Below, in pieces: positions 42,392 to 51,240 of a DNA stretch of 64,000 bases. This DNA comes from a virus, in the IMG/VR virus record IMGVR_UViG_3300021962_000021, positions 124,001-188,000 of that record; one strand, written 5' to 3'. Position 1 is the stretch's first letter. Every line of letters starts with the position of its first letter. Position numbers and translations under genes: made by a program. The notes beneath the pieces are model-generated. The model had not been told where the DNA came from, did not search any database, and saw only the letters and a program-made list of their open reading frames with translations.

Positions 42392-43822
42392 ATGAAATTA
42401 GGAATCATCGTTCCATATAGAAATAGAGAGACTCATTTAAATAGGTTTATATCAGAAACAAAAAGTTATTTAAAATCTAAAAAAATAGATTCCGAAGTAA
42501 TAATAGTCGAACAATCCGATGATAAACCTTTTAATAGAGGAAAACTATTAAATGTTGGATATATAAAAGCAAAAGAGTTAGGTTGTGATTATATTGTATT
42601 TCACGATGTGGATATGATACCAATTGATGTTGATTATTCTTATTCGGAAGTTCCACTCCATCTTGCAACAAAATTTGAATTGGAATATGAAAAAGCTAAA
42701 AATTTAGAATTCGATGATTATTTTGGCGGAGTAACAATGATGTCAAATAAAACATTTGAAAAAATAAATGGTTATTCGAATTTATATTGGGGATGGGGAT
42801 TTGAGGATGATGACCTTCTATTTAGATGTGCAGAAAAGGGAATTATTTTAGATAGAAAAGTAATAGGAAAAAAAGAAGTTAAAAAAATATATGGTTTATA
42901 CTTCAATGGTAAAGATTCTCATATAAAGATTCCAAAAAAAGATTTATTTGATTTTAATAGGGATGCATCAATATTGATATCTTTTAAACCCGATGAAGTC
43001 ATATCTAATCCTATGAAAGAGTATGATGAATATACCGTATTCTCTATACCAGGGTATGATACTAATATATCTTATAATTCATTTAGAAGATATAAATGTG
43101 ATTTTTGGAATTCAAAAAATGAAAATTTATCTATTAATTCGGAAATACTTACAAATCACTTTACGCAAATTTGTATTACAATAAGTGTAAAAAATAAAGA
43201 AATTTCATTTTATAAAGATGGTGAATTGGTTGAATCAAAAAAATTAATAGGCGATTTCAAAAACTATTCAGATGAAGAATATTTTTATTTGGGCGTTGGC
43301 TCTCCTGAAAGATTAGATAACAACAATTATTTTTATGGTATAATTTCTGAATTTGCTATTTTTGATAAAGTATTAGATGAAAGAGAAATTGAAATACTTT
43401 CGGAAAATACATTAGAAAATTCTCTATTAGAAAATTTTAGAGCTTATAAATCTTCCGATAATTTAAAATTATATTACGATTTTAAATTCTACAAAAATAA
43501 AAAATTGATAGATTTATCAGGTAACGGAAATGATGGAGAAATTATCAATTCACATTTTATTAAATCAAACCAGCAATTGGGTAAAGAAATGATGGTTCCT
43601 TATAGAAGAGATAGTCTTTTCAAATTATTATCACACAAACCAAATAGTTGGAATGGTAAGAGTTGGGTTCATAGAGAAACCAGAATAAATCAATTGAGGT
43701 TTTTGAATGAAGTTAAAAAAAGATTATATAATATAGAATTAGATGGTTTAAATAGTTGTATGTATCAAATAATCGGAGAAGCAAAAAAAGAAAATATACA
43801 TCATTTATCAGTATTGTTATAG
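42392..43822 (+). CDS. GT7-like transferase with inserted LamG domain
   Basis: Second paralogue (476 residues). The GT7 half is canonical: IIVPYRNRETHLNRF, FNRGKLLNVGY (48-57), FHDVDMIP (DxD, about 70) and YWGWGFEDDDLLFRC (133-146), which binds the acceptor and supplies the catalytic acid residues. A LamG-like domain follows at about 165-395 (with IKIPKKDLFDFNRDASILIS and IISEFAIFDKVLDEREIEI). Residues 400-476 return to GT7: VPYRRDSLFKLLSHKP, then LDGLNSCMYQI at 450-460, the C-terminal signature of beta-1,4-galactosyltransferases. It probably transfers galactose or N-acetylgalactosamine; sugar specificity is not certain. Confidence 0.88.
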   Translation: MKLGIIVPYRNRETHLNRFISETKSYLKSKKIDSEVIIVEQSDDKPFNRGKLLNVGYIKAKELGCDYIVFHDVDMIPIDVDYSYSEVPLHLATKFELEYEKAKNLEFDDYFGGVTMMSNKTFEKINGYSNLYWGWGFEDDDLLFRCAEKGIILDRKVIGKKEVKKIYGLYFNGKDSHIKIPKKDLFDFNRDASILISFKPDEVISNPMKEYDEYTVFSIPGYDTNISYNSFRRYKCDFWNSKNENLSINSEILTNHFTQICITISVKNKEISFYKDGELVESKKLIGDFKNYSDEEYFYLGVGSPERLDNNNYFYGIISEFAIFDKVLDEREIEILSENTLENSLLENFRAYKSSDNLKLYYDFKFYKNKKLIDLSGNGNDGEIINSHFIKSNQQLGKEMMVPYRRDSLFKLLSHKPNSWNGKSWVHRETRINQLRFLNEVKKRLYNIELDGLNSCMYQIIGEAKKENIHHLSVLL

Positions 43823-43823
43823 T

Positions 43824-45281
43824 ATGAAATTAGGAGTTTGTGTTCCATATAGAAATCGACAAGAACATATGAATAAGTTTGTTCCTCATGTATCTAAATT
43901 TTTAGAAGATAGGGGAATTGAGCATACAATATATTTGGCACACCAATGTGATGAAAAATTATTTAACAGAGGTTTGATGAAAAACATTGCAGCCAAATAT
44001 GCATTTGATGATGGTTGTGATTATATAGTTTGGCATGATATTGATATGGTGCCAGAAGATGATAGTTGTGATTATTCATATAATCCAGATGCACCAAAGC
44101 ATTTGGCAGTTAGGATATCACAATCTGATTACGGATTAAAATATCAGGAATACTTTGGTGGTGCAGTGTTGTTTACAAAAGAACAAGTGATAAAAACCAA
44201 CGGATATTCTAATGGTTATTGGGATTGGGGTATGGAAGATGATGACTTATTTTGGAGATGTGTTTTAGAAGGATATGCCGATAAAAAAACATTAAATTAT
44301 AATAAAACAAAAACGGTTGGAGTATTTAATGGTAAATCATCATTTATAAAAATACCAAACCAACCTGATGATAAATTAAGACAATCTTTGAATTCTTGTC
44401 ATACCGTTTCTGTTTTAGTTAAAGCAGACCAGCAAATAGAAAAAGTTCCTATTTGGTTAATCGGTGATGATAAAAGAAAGTTTGTAGAATACCCTATAAT
44501 AAGAAAACCAGGATTTGATTGGGGATTATCTTTTAACAATAGTAGAGCATATACTGCAATGCTTTGGAATAATCATAGAGAACACATCTACCAATGGATA
44601 AAAAGATATGAAAATGAATGGAGTTGGGTTACTATGGTAGTGGATTCTAAAAGAAAAAGAATGCACTTATATATCAATGGTAGAGAAAGTGATGCAAGAA
44701 ATGGAATGGGAACACAATCACCAATCAGATATCAATATGATTTAAAAAGATATGGTAGTGAACCATTTTACATTGGACATACACCATCTGTTGCTGGATT
44801 TGAACCAAATGCATATTTTAAGGGCGAAATAGCGGATATAAAAATATGGAATAGAGCATTAGATGAAACCGAAGTTGAATTATTAAATAAACAATATTCA
44901 ACAAACGGATTAGTTTTACATTACAATTTTGATGATATAGAAAATGGATATCTAATAGACCAATCCGAATTAAATGATGGTTTTATAAATGATGTAAAAT
45001 TTGAAGAAAGAGATATTATAATACCTGATGTTGTATTACCACATAGACGAGATGGTAAATTCTTTTGTTTACCACATCAAACGGAAGGATTGATAAATGT
45101 TGGTGGAATAGAAAAGTGGGCAAAGGGTGAAACAACAGCAGCAAATGAAAGGAGATATGTATTAGAAATGCAACAAGGCAAAATAGATTATAAAAAAGAT
45201 GGTATAAATAGTATGAAATACACATACTTAAATACCCAAACAATATTTGAAAAACACAAAATGATTAACGTTCATTGTTAA
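43824..45281 (+). CDS. GT7-like transferase with inserted LamG domain
   Basis: Third paralogue (485 residues), with CVPYRNRQEHMNKF, FNRGLMKNIA, WHDIDMVPED (DxD at 72-74) and WDWGMEDDDLFWRC (133-146). The LamG-like region runs from about 165 to 395, with VTMVVDSKRKRMHLYINGRE and ADIKIWNRALDETEVELLNK. Residues 400-485 complete the GT7 fold with LPHRRDGKFFCLPHQ and YKKDGINSMKYTYL. The inserted domain thus lies between the catalytic acid box and the strand that carries the metal-binding His in galactosyltransferases. It is 1 nt from the previous paralogue; the array most likely arose by tandem duplication. Confidence 0.88.
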   Translation: MKLGVCVPYRNRQEHMNKFVPHVSKFLEDRGIEHTIYLAHQCDEKLFNRGLMKNIAAKYAFDDGCDYIVWHDIDMVPEDDSCDYSYNPDAPKHLAVRISQSDYGLKYQEYFGGAVLFTKEQVIKTNGYSNGYWDWGMEDDDLFWRCVLEGYADKKTLNYNKTKTVGVFNGKSSFIKIPNQPDDKLRQSLNSCHTVSVLVKADQQIEKVPIWLIGDDKRKFVEYPIIRKPGFDWGLSFNNSRAYTAMLWNNHREHIYQWIKRYENEWSWVTMVVDSKRKRMHLYINGRESDARNGMGTQSPIRYQYDLKRYGSEPFYIGHTPSVAGFEPNAYFKGEIADIKIWNRALDETEVELLNKQYSTNGLVLHYNFDDIENGYLIDQSELNDGFINDVKFEERDIIIPDVVLPHRRDGKFFCLPHQTEGLINVGGIEKWAKGETTAANERRYVLEMQQGKIDYKKDGINSMKYTYLNTQTIFEKHKMINVHC

Positions 45282-45285
45282 AATT

Positions 45286-46701
45286 ATGGCAGAGCAAAAA
45301 ACATACAAAGAAAATCCAATTTATTTAAGAGTAAAAGATGAACTTAATTCAGTTGGTCCAGGAATGTGTTTAGCAAAGTGGACACAAGTAACACTACAAT
45401 TGCAAAATGGACATAATCATTCATGTCACCATCCAAGAACACATAAAATTTCGGAACAAGAGATTGCACGAAACCCATCGGCACTTCATAATACGAGATA
45501 TAAAAAACTTCGTAGAAAAGAAATGTTACAAGGTAGTAGACCTGTTGAGTGTGATTATTGTTGGGGAGTAGAAGATAATTCTGACCGTTTTTCTGATAGA
45601 ATTTTTAAATCAGGAGAAAGTTGGTCTTATCCATTTATGAAAGAAATTACAGAATCAGATTGGAGAGATGATTACAATCCAAAATATGTAGAAGTAGCAT
45701 TCTCAAATGCATGTAATTTTAAATGTTCATATTGTGGACCCGCTTTCAGTTCAAAATGGGTAGAAGAAATAGAACAATATGGACATTATCCAACTCTTGA
45801 TAATTTCAACTCAACTGAGTGGATGAAAGTAGAAGATAAATTTCCAATTCCTGCTAGAGAACATAATCCTTATGTAGAAGCATTTTGGAAATGGTGGCCT
45901 GATTTATATAGAGATTTACACACCTTTAGAATTACAGGTGGAGAACCCCTAATGGCAAAAGATACTTGGAAAGTATTAGATTACATCATTGAACAAGAAA
46001 ACCCAAATACGGAATTAAAATTAGCGTTTAATTCGAATTTAGGTGTTCCTACCGAATTGGTTAAAAAATTTATTGAGAAGATAAAAAGAATTGAAGATGA
46101 AGGTAGAGCAAAAGAAGTTGTAATATTTACATCAGTTGATACTTGGGGAGAACAGGCAGAATATATTAGAACGGGATTAGAATTTAATCGTTTTTGGGAC
46201 CATGTTAATATGATATTGACAGAATGTCCTAGAGTTATTATTACATTTATGTCTACATACAACGCATTGAGTGTATTTAACTATGAACAATTAATTCACA
46301 ATGTATATACCTTAAAAGACCAATACGCATCATCTGATAGATATTGGAACTCAGCAGTATTTTTAGATTCATCATATTTAAGATATCCTTTACACCAAAC
46401 TGTGCAAGTTCTTCCTTATGATTTTTCTAAATATATTTTAGACCAATCTAAATTAATTACATATTATGCGGCACCATCATTTAGTCCTGAACACATTGGA
46501 TATAGTGATGTTGAAGTTCAAAAAGTAAAACGTATTTACGATTGGATGTTGGCACCACAAGATGCAACACAGCAAATGAAAAATAGATATAGTTTTTATC
46601 AGTATTTTTCAAATCACGATAAACGTAGAGGAACTAATTTTGTAAAAACATTCCCAGAATTGGAAGAGTTTTATAACTTTTGTAAAACAATAAAAATATG
46701 A
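45286..46701 (+). CDS. radical SAM protein with twitch-type auxiliary cluster region
   Basis: This 471-residue enzyme carries the radical SAM motif in SNACNFKCSYCGPAFSSKW (Cys143, Cys147, Cys150) and the partner motif FRITGGEPLMAKDTW (about 210). Before the motif lie more cysteines (HNHSCHHP near 47 and ECDYCWGVED at 89-92) that could hold an auxiliary iron-sulfur cluster, as in twitch-domain proteins common in marine T4-like phages. It should generate a 5'-deoxyadenosyl radical. In a sugar operon its task could be sugar epimerisation or dehydration, or peptide modification of an acceptor. The stop overlaps the next start (ATGA). Confidence 0.85.
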   Translation: MAEQKTYKENPIYLRVKDELNSVGPGMCLAKWTQVTLQLQNGHNHSCHHPRTHKISEQEIARNPSALHNTRYKKLRRKEMLQGSRPVECDYCWGVEDNSDRFSDRIFKSGESWSYPFMKEITESDWRDDYNPKYVEVAFSNACNFKCSYCGPAFSSKWVEEIEQYGHYPTLDNFNSTEWMKVEDKFPIPAREHNPYVEAFWKWWPDLYRDLHTFRITGGEPLMAKDTWKVLDYIIEQENPNTELKLAFNSNLGVPTELVKKFIEKIKRIEDEGRAKEVVIFTSVDTWGEQAEYIRTGLEFNRFWDHVNMILTECPRVIITFMSTYNALSVFNYEQLIHNVYTLKDQYASSDRYWNSAVFLDSSYLRYPLHQTVQVLPYDFSKYILDQSKLITYYAAPSFSPEHIGYSDVEVQKVKRIYDWMLAPQDATQQMKNRYSFYQYFSNHDKRRGTNFVKTFPELEEFYNFCKTIKI

Positions 46702-47447
46702 GTTTAAAAGTAGATAAGGATAATATATTTTTTATTTTACCTGAAAGTAGGTATTCTGTATCAAATAGAATTGATAAATGGATGGAAGAAGATTTTTCTT
46801 TACATCTATCCGCAAAAGTATTTTTAGAAGATTTGGATATTAATCAATCTTTTATGTTTGCAAGAAATGGAATGCATTCTGGGATATCGGCATTCAAAGA
46901 CCAATTTGATAATGTAAATGTTTCATTTAGTTATTGGTTTAGAACACCAAATGGAGAATCTGTTGTTAAGCAAGTATTTCATGGTTTACTTCCCGAAGAA
47001 GTTGGTGAATTTAATGAATACTCAATGATATGTGACCAGTTTGAAGATAGAAAGATAGATTGTTATTTTAATGGAAAATTGGTTGGAACCATACATTTTG
47101 GAGATGATGAAAAACAATCATATGAACATGCTTTTTATTGGTTTGGTTGTGGGAGTATGATAGGACCCGAAGAGCATAGGGGATATGGTAAGTTTGAATA
47201 CAAATTGTGTTTTCTATTAGATAAGAAATTAAAAATAGTTGAATTACAAGATATAGCAGATAACTACACAGATAAATACAGCCATACGGTTTTTAATGAT
47301 TTAAAGAAATTAAACTATGATTTTGCATTAAGACCGCATTTTGCATTTTTTTGTGATTTTAATCATCACAACCGATATAAAGTTTGGGATTTATCATTTA
47401 GCGGAAACTATCCACAATTTTATATAGAACACAATATATACTTTTAA
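46698..47447 (+). CDS. stand-alone LamG-like (concanavalin fold) protein
   Basis: The 249-residue protein shows the same LamG pattern as the inserts in the GT7 genes: DFSLHLSAKVFLEDLDINQS early, a central MICDQFEDRKIDCYFNGKLV (about 110-130) and FEYKLCFLLDKKLKIVEL near 175. No transferase motifs are present. It may be a soluble sugar-binding accessory protein. It overlaps the radical SAM gene by 4 nt. Confidence 0.7.
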   Translation: MSLKVDKDNIFFILPESRYSVSNRIDKWMEEDFSLHLSAKVFLEDLDINQSFMFARNGMHSGISAFKDQFDNVNVSFSYWFRTPNGESVVKQVFHGLLPEEVGEFNEYSMICDQFEDRKIDCYFNGKLVGTIHFGDDEKQSYEHAFYWFGCGSMIGPEEHRGYGKFEYKLCFLLDKKLKIVELQDIADNYTDKYSHTVFNDLKKLNYDFALRPHFAFFCDFNHHNRYKVWDLSFSGNYPQFYIEHNIYF

Positions 47448-47448
47448 T

Positions 47449-48420
47449 ATGAAGATTTTAATAACAGGTGGTGCCGGATATTTGGGTTCGGTTATTGTTG
47501 GTAAAATGTTAGAAGAAGGATATGATGTGGTTGTATTAGATAAATTATTATTTAATCAAACTTCGTTATTACAATATACTTCTAATTCAAAATTCAAATT
47601 TATTTACGGAGATGTTCGTAATGAGGTGTTATTGGAAAAACTATGTAATGAAGTTGATGTTATTATTCCATTAGCAGCAATTGTAGGATTTCCAGCATGT
47701 GCCGCAGACCCAAAATTAGCAAGAGAGATAAATTTTAATCAAATTGTAAATATAGTTAAATTTACAAATGGTAAAGATAAAAAAATTCTTTATCCAAATA
47801 CTAATAGTGGATATGGACTTGGGCAAGGACAAACGGAGTGTGATGAAGAATCGCCGTTGAATCCAATATCCGTTTACGGACAAACTAAATGTGAAGCTGA
47901 GAACTTTTTAAGAACATCTACGGATGCAATTATTTTCAGATTAGCAACTGTATTCGGAGTATCACCTAGAATGAGAACCGACCTATTGGTGAACGATTTT
48001 ACATATAAAGCAATTACAGACAAATACATTGTTGTGTTTGAAAAAAATTTTAAAAGAAACTATATACACATTGAAGATGTTGCAAATGTATTTCTTTTTA
48101 TGTTAAAAAATTATGATAAATATAAAAATGAAGTTTTTAATATAGGATTGAGTTCTGCAAATCTTTCAAAAAAAGAACTTTTGGAAAAAATACAATCTCA
48201 TGTAAAAGATTTTGCAATATCATATAATGATTATTACGAAGACCCGGATAAAAGAGATTATATAGTTTCCAATACAAAAGTAGAAGCTACGGGTTGGAAG
48301 CCAGAATGGGATTTGGATAGAGGAATAAAACAACTTATAATGGCATATCAAATGATTGTTCCAAAAATGGGAGCAGAATTTAGAAACGGATTTCCTTTAG
48401 GTTACGCAAATCAAACATAG
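47449..48420 (+). CDS. NAD(P)-dependent sugar epimerase/dehydratase (extended SDR)
   Basis: A 323-residue nucleotide-sugar enzyme. The Rossmann start ILITGGAGYLGSVIVGKM has GxxGxxG, DVIIPLAAIVG is the adenine-side strand, and YPNTNSGYG with SVYGQTKCEAENF gives the Ser/Thr-Tyr-Lys catalytic set (YxxxK intact). Members epimerise, dehydrate or reduce UDP-, GDP- or dTDP-sugars. It is placed just before the RfbC-like gene, as in deoxyhexose pathways. Exact reaction is unknown. Confidence 0.88.
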   Translation: MKILITGGAGYLGSVIVGKMLEEGYDVVVLDKLLFNQTSLLQYTSNSKFKFIYGDVRNEVLLEKLCNEVDVIIPLAAIVGFPACAADPKLAREINFNQIVNIVKFTNGKDKKILYPNTNSGYGLGQGQTECDEESPLNPISVYGQTKCEAENFLRTSTDAIIFRLATVFGVSPRMRTDLLVNDFTYKAITDKYIVVFEKNFKRNYIHIEDVANVFLFMLKNYDKYKNEVFNIGLSSANLSKKELLEKIQSHVKDFAISYNDYYEDPDKRDYIVSNTKVEATGWKPEWDLDRGIKQLIMAYQMIVPKMGAEFRNGFPLGYANQT

Positions 48421-48421
48421 T

Positions 48422-48967
48422 ATGAGTAATAAGTGGGATGAATTTATAGAAACACCATCTAAGAAATTTGGATATCAAGTTCCATCGTTTCAACCATCGG
48501 TGTTTAGAGAATATAGAGGTGAAATATTTACAACCTTTCATTCAGAAGAACATCCTGTAATGAGGCATATTCATTATGATAAAGAAGAAATTTCAATTCA
48601 CGGAAGATTTTCTCGTTCATACAAAGGTGTCCTAAGAGGATTACATTGGGATAAAAAGACATGGAAATTAGTTCAGGCAGTAGTAGGTGATATCTACTTA
48701 GTTGTTTTGGATATGAGAGAAACATCCGATACCTATGGTGAGTGGGAATCGTATATAATTTCAGAAAGATTGAGAAACCAGGTTTTAATTCCACCAGGAT
48801 TCGCAAACGGACACTACGCATTAACTGATTGTATGTTTCACTATAACTTATTTTACAAAGATGGTTATGTTGATGCAAACGAACAATATGTTGTGAAATG
48901 GAATGACCCGGAGTTTCAAATGGAATGGCCGACCGATAAACCTATATTACAAAAAAGAGATAGATAA
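48422..48967 (+). CDS. rfbC: dTDP-4-dehydrorhamnose 3,5-epimerase-like protein (RfbC family)
   Basis: This 181-residue cupin-fold enzyme has the family core VLRGLHWDKKTWKLVQAVVG with the catalytic His, then IYLVVLDMRETSDTYGEWES, VLIPPGFANGHYALTD with the conserved Gly-Phe-Ala-x-Gly-His (usually GFAHGF), and a C-terminal WNDPEFQMEWP (WNDPxxxIxWP). It epimerises a 4-keto deoxy sugar at C3 and C5. No RfbA, RfbB or RfbD set is visible in the window, so it may act on a host-made intermediate or another 4-keto sugar. It is joined to the next gene by TAATG. Confidence 0.92.
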   Translation: MSNKWDEFIETPSKKFGYQVPSFQPSVFREYRGEIFTTFHSEEHPVMRHIHYDKEEISIHGRFSRSYKGVLRGLHWDKKTWKLVQAVVGDIYLVVLDMRETSDTYGEWESYIISERLRNQVLIPPGFANGHYALTDCMFHYNLFYKDGYVDANEQYVVKWNDPEFQMEWPTDKPILQKRDR

Positions 48968-49596
48968 TGATAAAAAATTTAGAACAATATTCAATAGTTA
49001 GACCTATTGAACAAACTGCAGAAACATTAATTGATTTTGAAAATCTAATAGTAAAACATTGGGAAGAAGGAAAAATTAGAGGACCTATCCATCTTTCAAA
49101 CGGAAACGAAGAACAACTAATAGAAATTTTCAGTAGAATAAAAACTACCGATTGGGTATTTTCAACTTGGCGTTCTCATTACCATGCACTATTAAAGGGA
49201 GTTTGTCCCGTTTGGATTGAAGAAGAAATTCTAAAAGGAAAATCTATTACTCTTTGTAATATTGATGAAAAGTTTTATTCATCTGCAATAGTTGGTGGGA
49301 CATTATCCATTGCATTAGGCGTCGCAATGGGAATTAAAGAAAGGGGTAGTGATGAAAAAGTATTTGTATTTATAGGTGACATGTCTTTCGAAAGTGGTAT
49401 CTTCTATGAAGTTCACAAATATTCTAGAAACTTTAATTTACCAATTGTATTTGTTGTGGAAGATAATGGCGTTTCAACATACACACCGACCGAAGCAACT
49501 TGGAATGTAAAAAGAGAAATTCCATCGGATGTTATTCATTACACTTATAAATCAAAATATCCACATTACGGAAGTGGTAAGTGGGTAGTATTTTAA
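48967..49596 (+). CDS. TPP-dependent E1-type enzyme, alpha subunit (TPP-binding half)
   Basis: The 209-residue protein resembles the alpha subunit of pyruvate/acetoin dehydrogenase E1 but is about two thirds of its usual length. It has HLSNGNEEQ near residue 42, FSTWRSHYHALLKG near 66, and the thiamine pyrophosphate motif GDMSFESGIF ending 27 residues later in EDNG (GDx25-30N). The matching beta-type half is encoded 7.7 kb downstream at 57321. No lipoyl E2 partner is visible, so it is unlikely to be a true dehydrogenase complex. In a sugar operon, a two-carbon or acyl transfer onto a keto sugar is the more likely role; this is inference. Confidence 0.85.
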   Translation: MIKNLEQYSIVRPIEQTAETLIDFENLIVKHWEEGKIRGPIHLSNGNEEQLIEIFSRIKTTDWVFSTWRSHYHALLKGVCPVWIEEEILKGKSITLCNIDEKFYSSAIVGGTLSIALGVAMGIKERGSDEKVFVFIGDMSFESGIFYEVHKYSRNFNLPIVFVVEDNGVSTYTPTEATWNVKREIPSDVIHYTYKSKYPHYGSGKWVVF

Positions 49597-49597
49597 T

Positions 49598-50803
49598 ATG
49601 CTATACCAAAACGATATACATAATTTTGATAAATTCACAAAAGATTGGGATTTAGAAACCGAATATGTTTTATTTGGTGCAAGTAAGGAATGTGTCCAAT
49701 TTATTCGTAGTATGGATATATTAATGGGAGAAGGTGTATTGAAAATAAAATACATAGTTGACCATTCTATAAAAGATAAAGATACTTTGGATAACATAAA
49801 AGAAATAAGTTCGGCATATCACGAATCAAAAGTAATTCAATCAAATAGAAATAATTTAAAGTTGGTTAATATGGATGAATATGATTTCAATCTAAATCAA
49901 CAAATTATTATTACAACCGATGTATTTAAAAACAAATACAAAAAGTTATTGGATGAAAAAAATATAAAGTGGACTTGGTATAAACACATTGCTTCCATTT
50001 GGCCTTTCAAACATAAAAACAAAACTCATATATTTCAAACGGATGTATTGGTGACTGAAAAATGCACATTAAATTGTTCTCATTGTAATATGTTCATGCC
50101 ACATTTTGAAACACCAATTCATAGAGAAGTTGATACAATAAAGAACGATATTGATTCATTTTTTAATAAAGTGGATTATGTTAGTGTGTTTCATTTGGTA
50201 GGTGGAGAGCCATTTTTATATCCAAATATTGAAGATGTAGTTAGATATGTTATTACAAACTACATTCATAAAATTGATAAATTAATAATTACAACCAACG
50301 GAACAATTTTACCAAAAGATAGCATGCTTAATTTATTAAAAGTAAATGATGTTATTTTGAGTGTAAGTGATTATACCGATAAGCTGGAAAATATAAAAAA
50401 GAAAGTCACAAAGGTATTAGAAAAATATAAAGAAGTTGGAATCAATCATTATGTTAGAAATGAAATTGAATGGTATGATTTCGGAGATTTAAGAATAAAG
50501 GGTGGTAGAACAACGGAACAATTGATAAATCATTTTGATTCATGTACAGCACCATTTAGAGGATTAAATGATGGTAAGTTTTACTATTGTCACCTAAACA
50601 CATCGGCAGTTAGAACAAACTTATTTCCATTAAACGATAATGATTATGTTGATATAAAAATAATTTCAAACGAAGAACTATTAAAGTTTGATTTGGGTTA
50701 TACTGACTTAGGATATATTACATTTTGTGATAATTGCAATGGTTGCAACACCGGAATTAAAATACCTGTAAGTTACGAAAAGCAAGGAGTTAGAGATTTA
50801 TGA
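49598..50803 (+). CDS. radical SAM protein with SPASM-like C-terminal cysteines
   Basis: A 401-residue protein. The N-terminal 140 residues have a Rossmann-like opening EYVLFGASKECVQFIRSMDI and are not part of the radical SAM barrel. The barrel starts at TDVLVTEKCTLNCSHCNMFM (Cys156, Cys160, Cys163), with HLVGGEPFLYPN (about 200) and ITTNGTILP. The C-terminus has FCDNCNGCNTG and earlier single cysteines that could bind one or more auxiliary clusters, as in SPASM enzymes that modify peptides or sugars. Substrate is unknown. It overlaps the HAD gene by 4 nt. Confidence 0.85.
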   Translation: MLYQNDIHNFDKFTKDWDLETEYVLFGASKECVQFIRSMDILMGEGVLKIKYIVDHSIKDKDTLDNIKEISSAYHESKVIQSNRNNLKLVNMDEYDFNLNQQIIITTDVFKNKYKKLLDEKNIKWTWYKHIASIWPFKHKNKTHIFQTDVLVTEKCTLNCSHCNMFMPHFETPIHREVDTIKNDIDSFFNKVDYVSVFHLVGGEPFLYPNIEDVVRYVITNYIHKIDKLIITTNGTILPKDSMLNLLKVNDVILSVSDYTDKLENIKKKVTKVLEKYKEVGINHYVRNEIEWYDFGDLRIKGGRTTEQLINHFDSCTAPFRGLNDGKFYYCHLNTSAVRTNLFPLNDNDYVDIKIISNEELLKFDLGYTDLGYITFCDNCNGCNTGIKIPVSYEKQGVRDL

Positions 50804-51240
50804 AAGTAATAATTGATATAGATAATACACTTTGTATTAGTAATGAAAGATTTAGATTAGCAACAAAACCTGATGGAAAAATAGATTGGGATATTGCACA
50901 TAGAATAGACCTTATAGAAAAAGATAAACCAAACTGGCCAATGATTGATTTGGCAAAAAAATATAAGAAAGATGGATTCGAAGTTATTGTTTTAACAGGA
51001 AGACCAGAATCGGTTGAAAAGGTTACGGAAGAGTGGTTGGAAAAATATGGTGTAGAATATGACCAATTGATTATGAGAAATCGCAGTTCACATTTTTTAA
51101 AAGCTCCTGTTTATAAAGAGAAAGCATATAAAACTCTAATAAAATCAGATGTATTTTGTGCATATGATGATGAGGAAGAAATAATACAAATGTGGAATAG
51201 TTTGGGAATACCGGCATTTAAAGTTTATGGAATTGATTGA
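50800..51240 (+). CDS. HAD-superfamily phosphatase
   Basis: The 146-residue protein has HAD motif I at IIDIDNTLC (DxDNT, residues 5-9), motif II in VIVLTGRPE (about 65) and the acidic motif IV in FCAYDDEEE near 122. It is like the phosphatase half of T4 polynucleotide kinase and small sugar-phosphate phosphatases. In this place, removal of a sugar phosphate is more likely than DNA end repair, but both are open. It overlaps the next gene by 14 nt. Confidence 0.82.
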   Translation: MKVIIDIDNTLCISNERFRLATKPDGKIDWDIAHRIDLIEKDKPNWPMIDLAKKYKKDGFEVIVLTGRPESVEKVTEEWLEKYGVEYDQLIMRNRSSHFLKAPVYKEKAYKTLIKSDVFCAYDDEEEIIQMWNSLGIPAFKVYGID

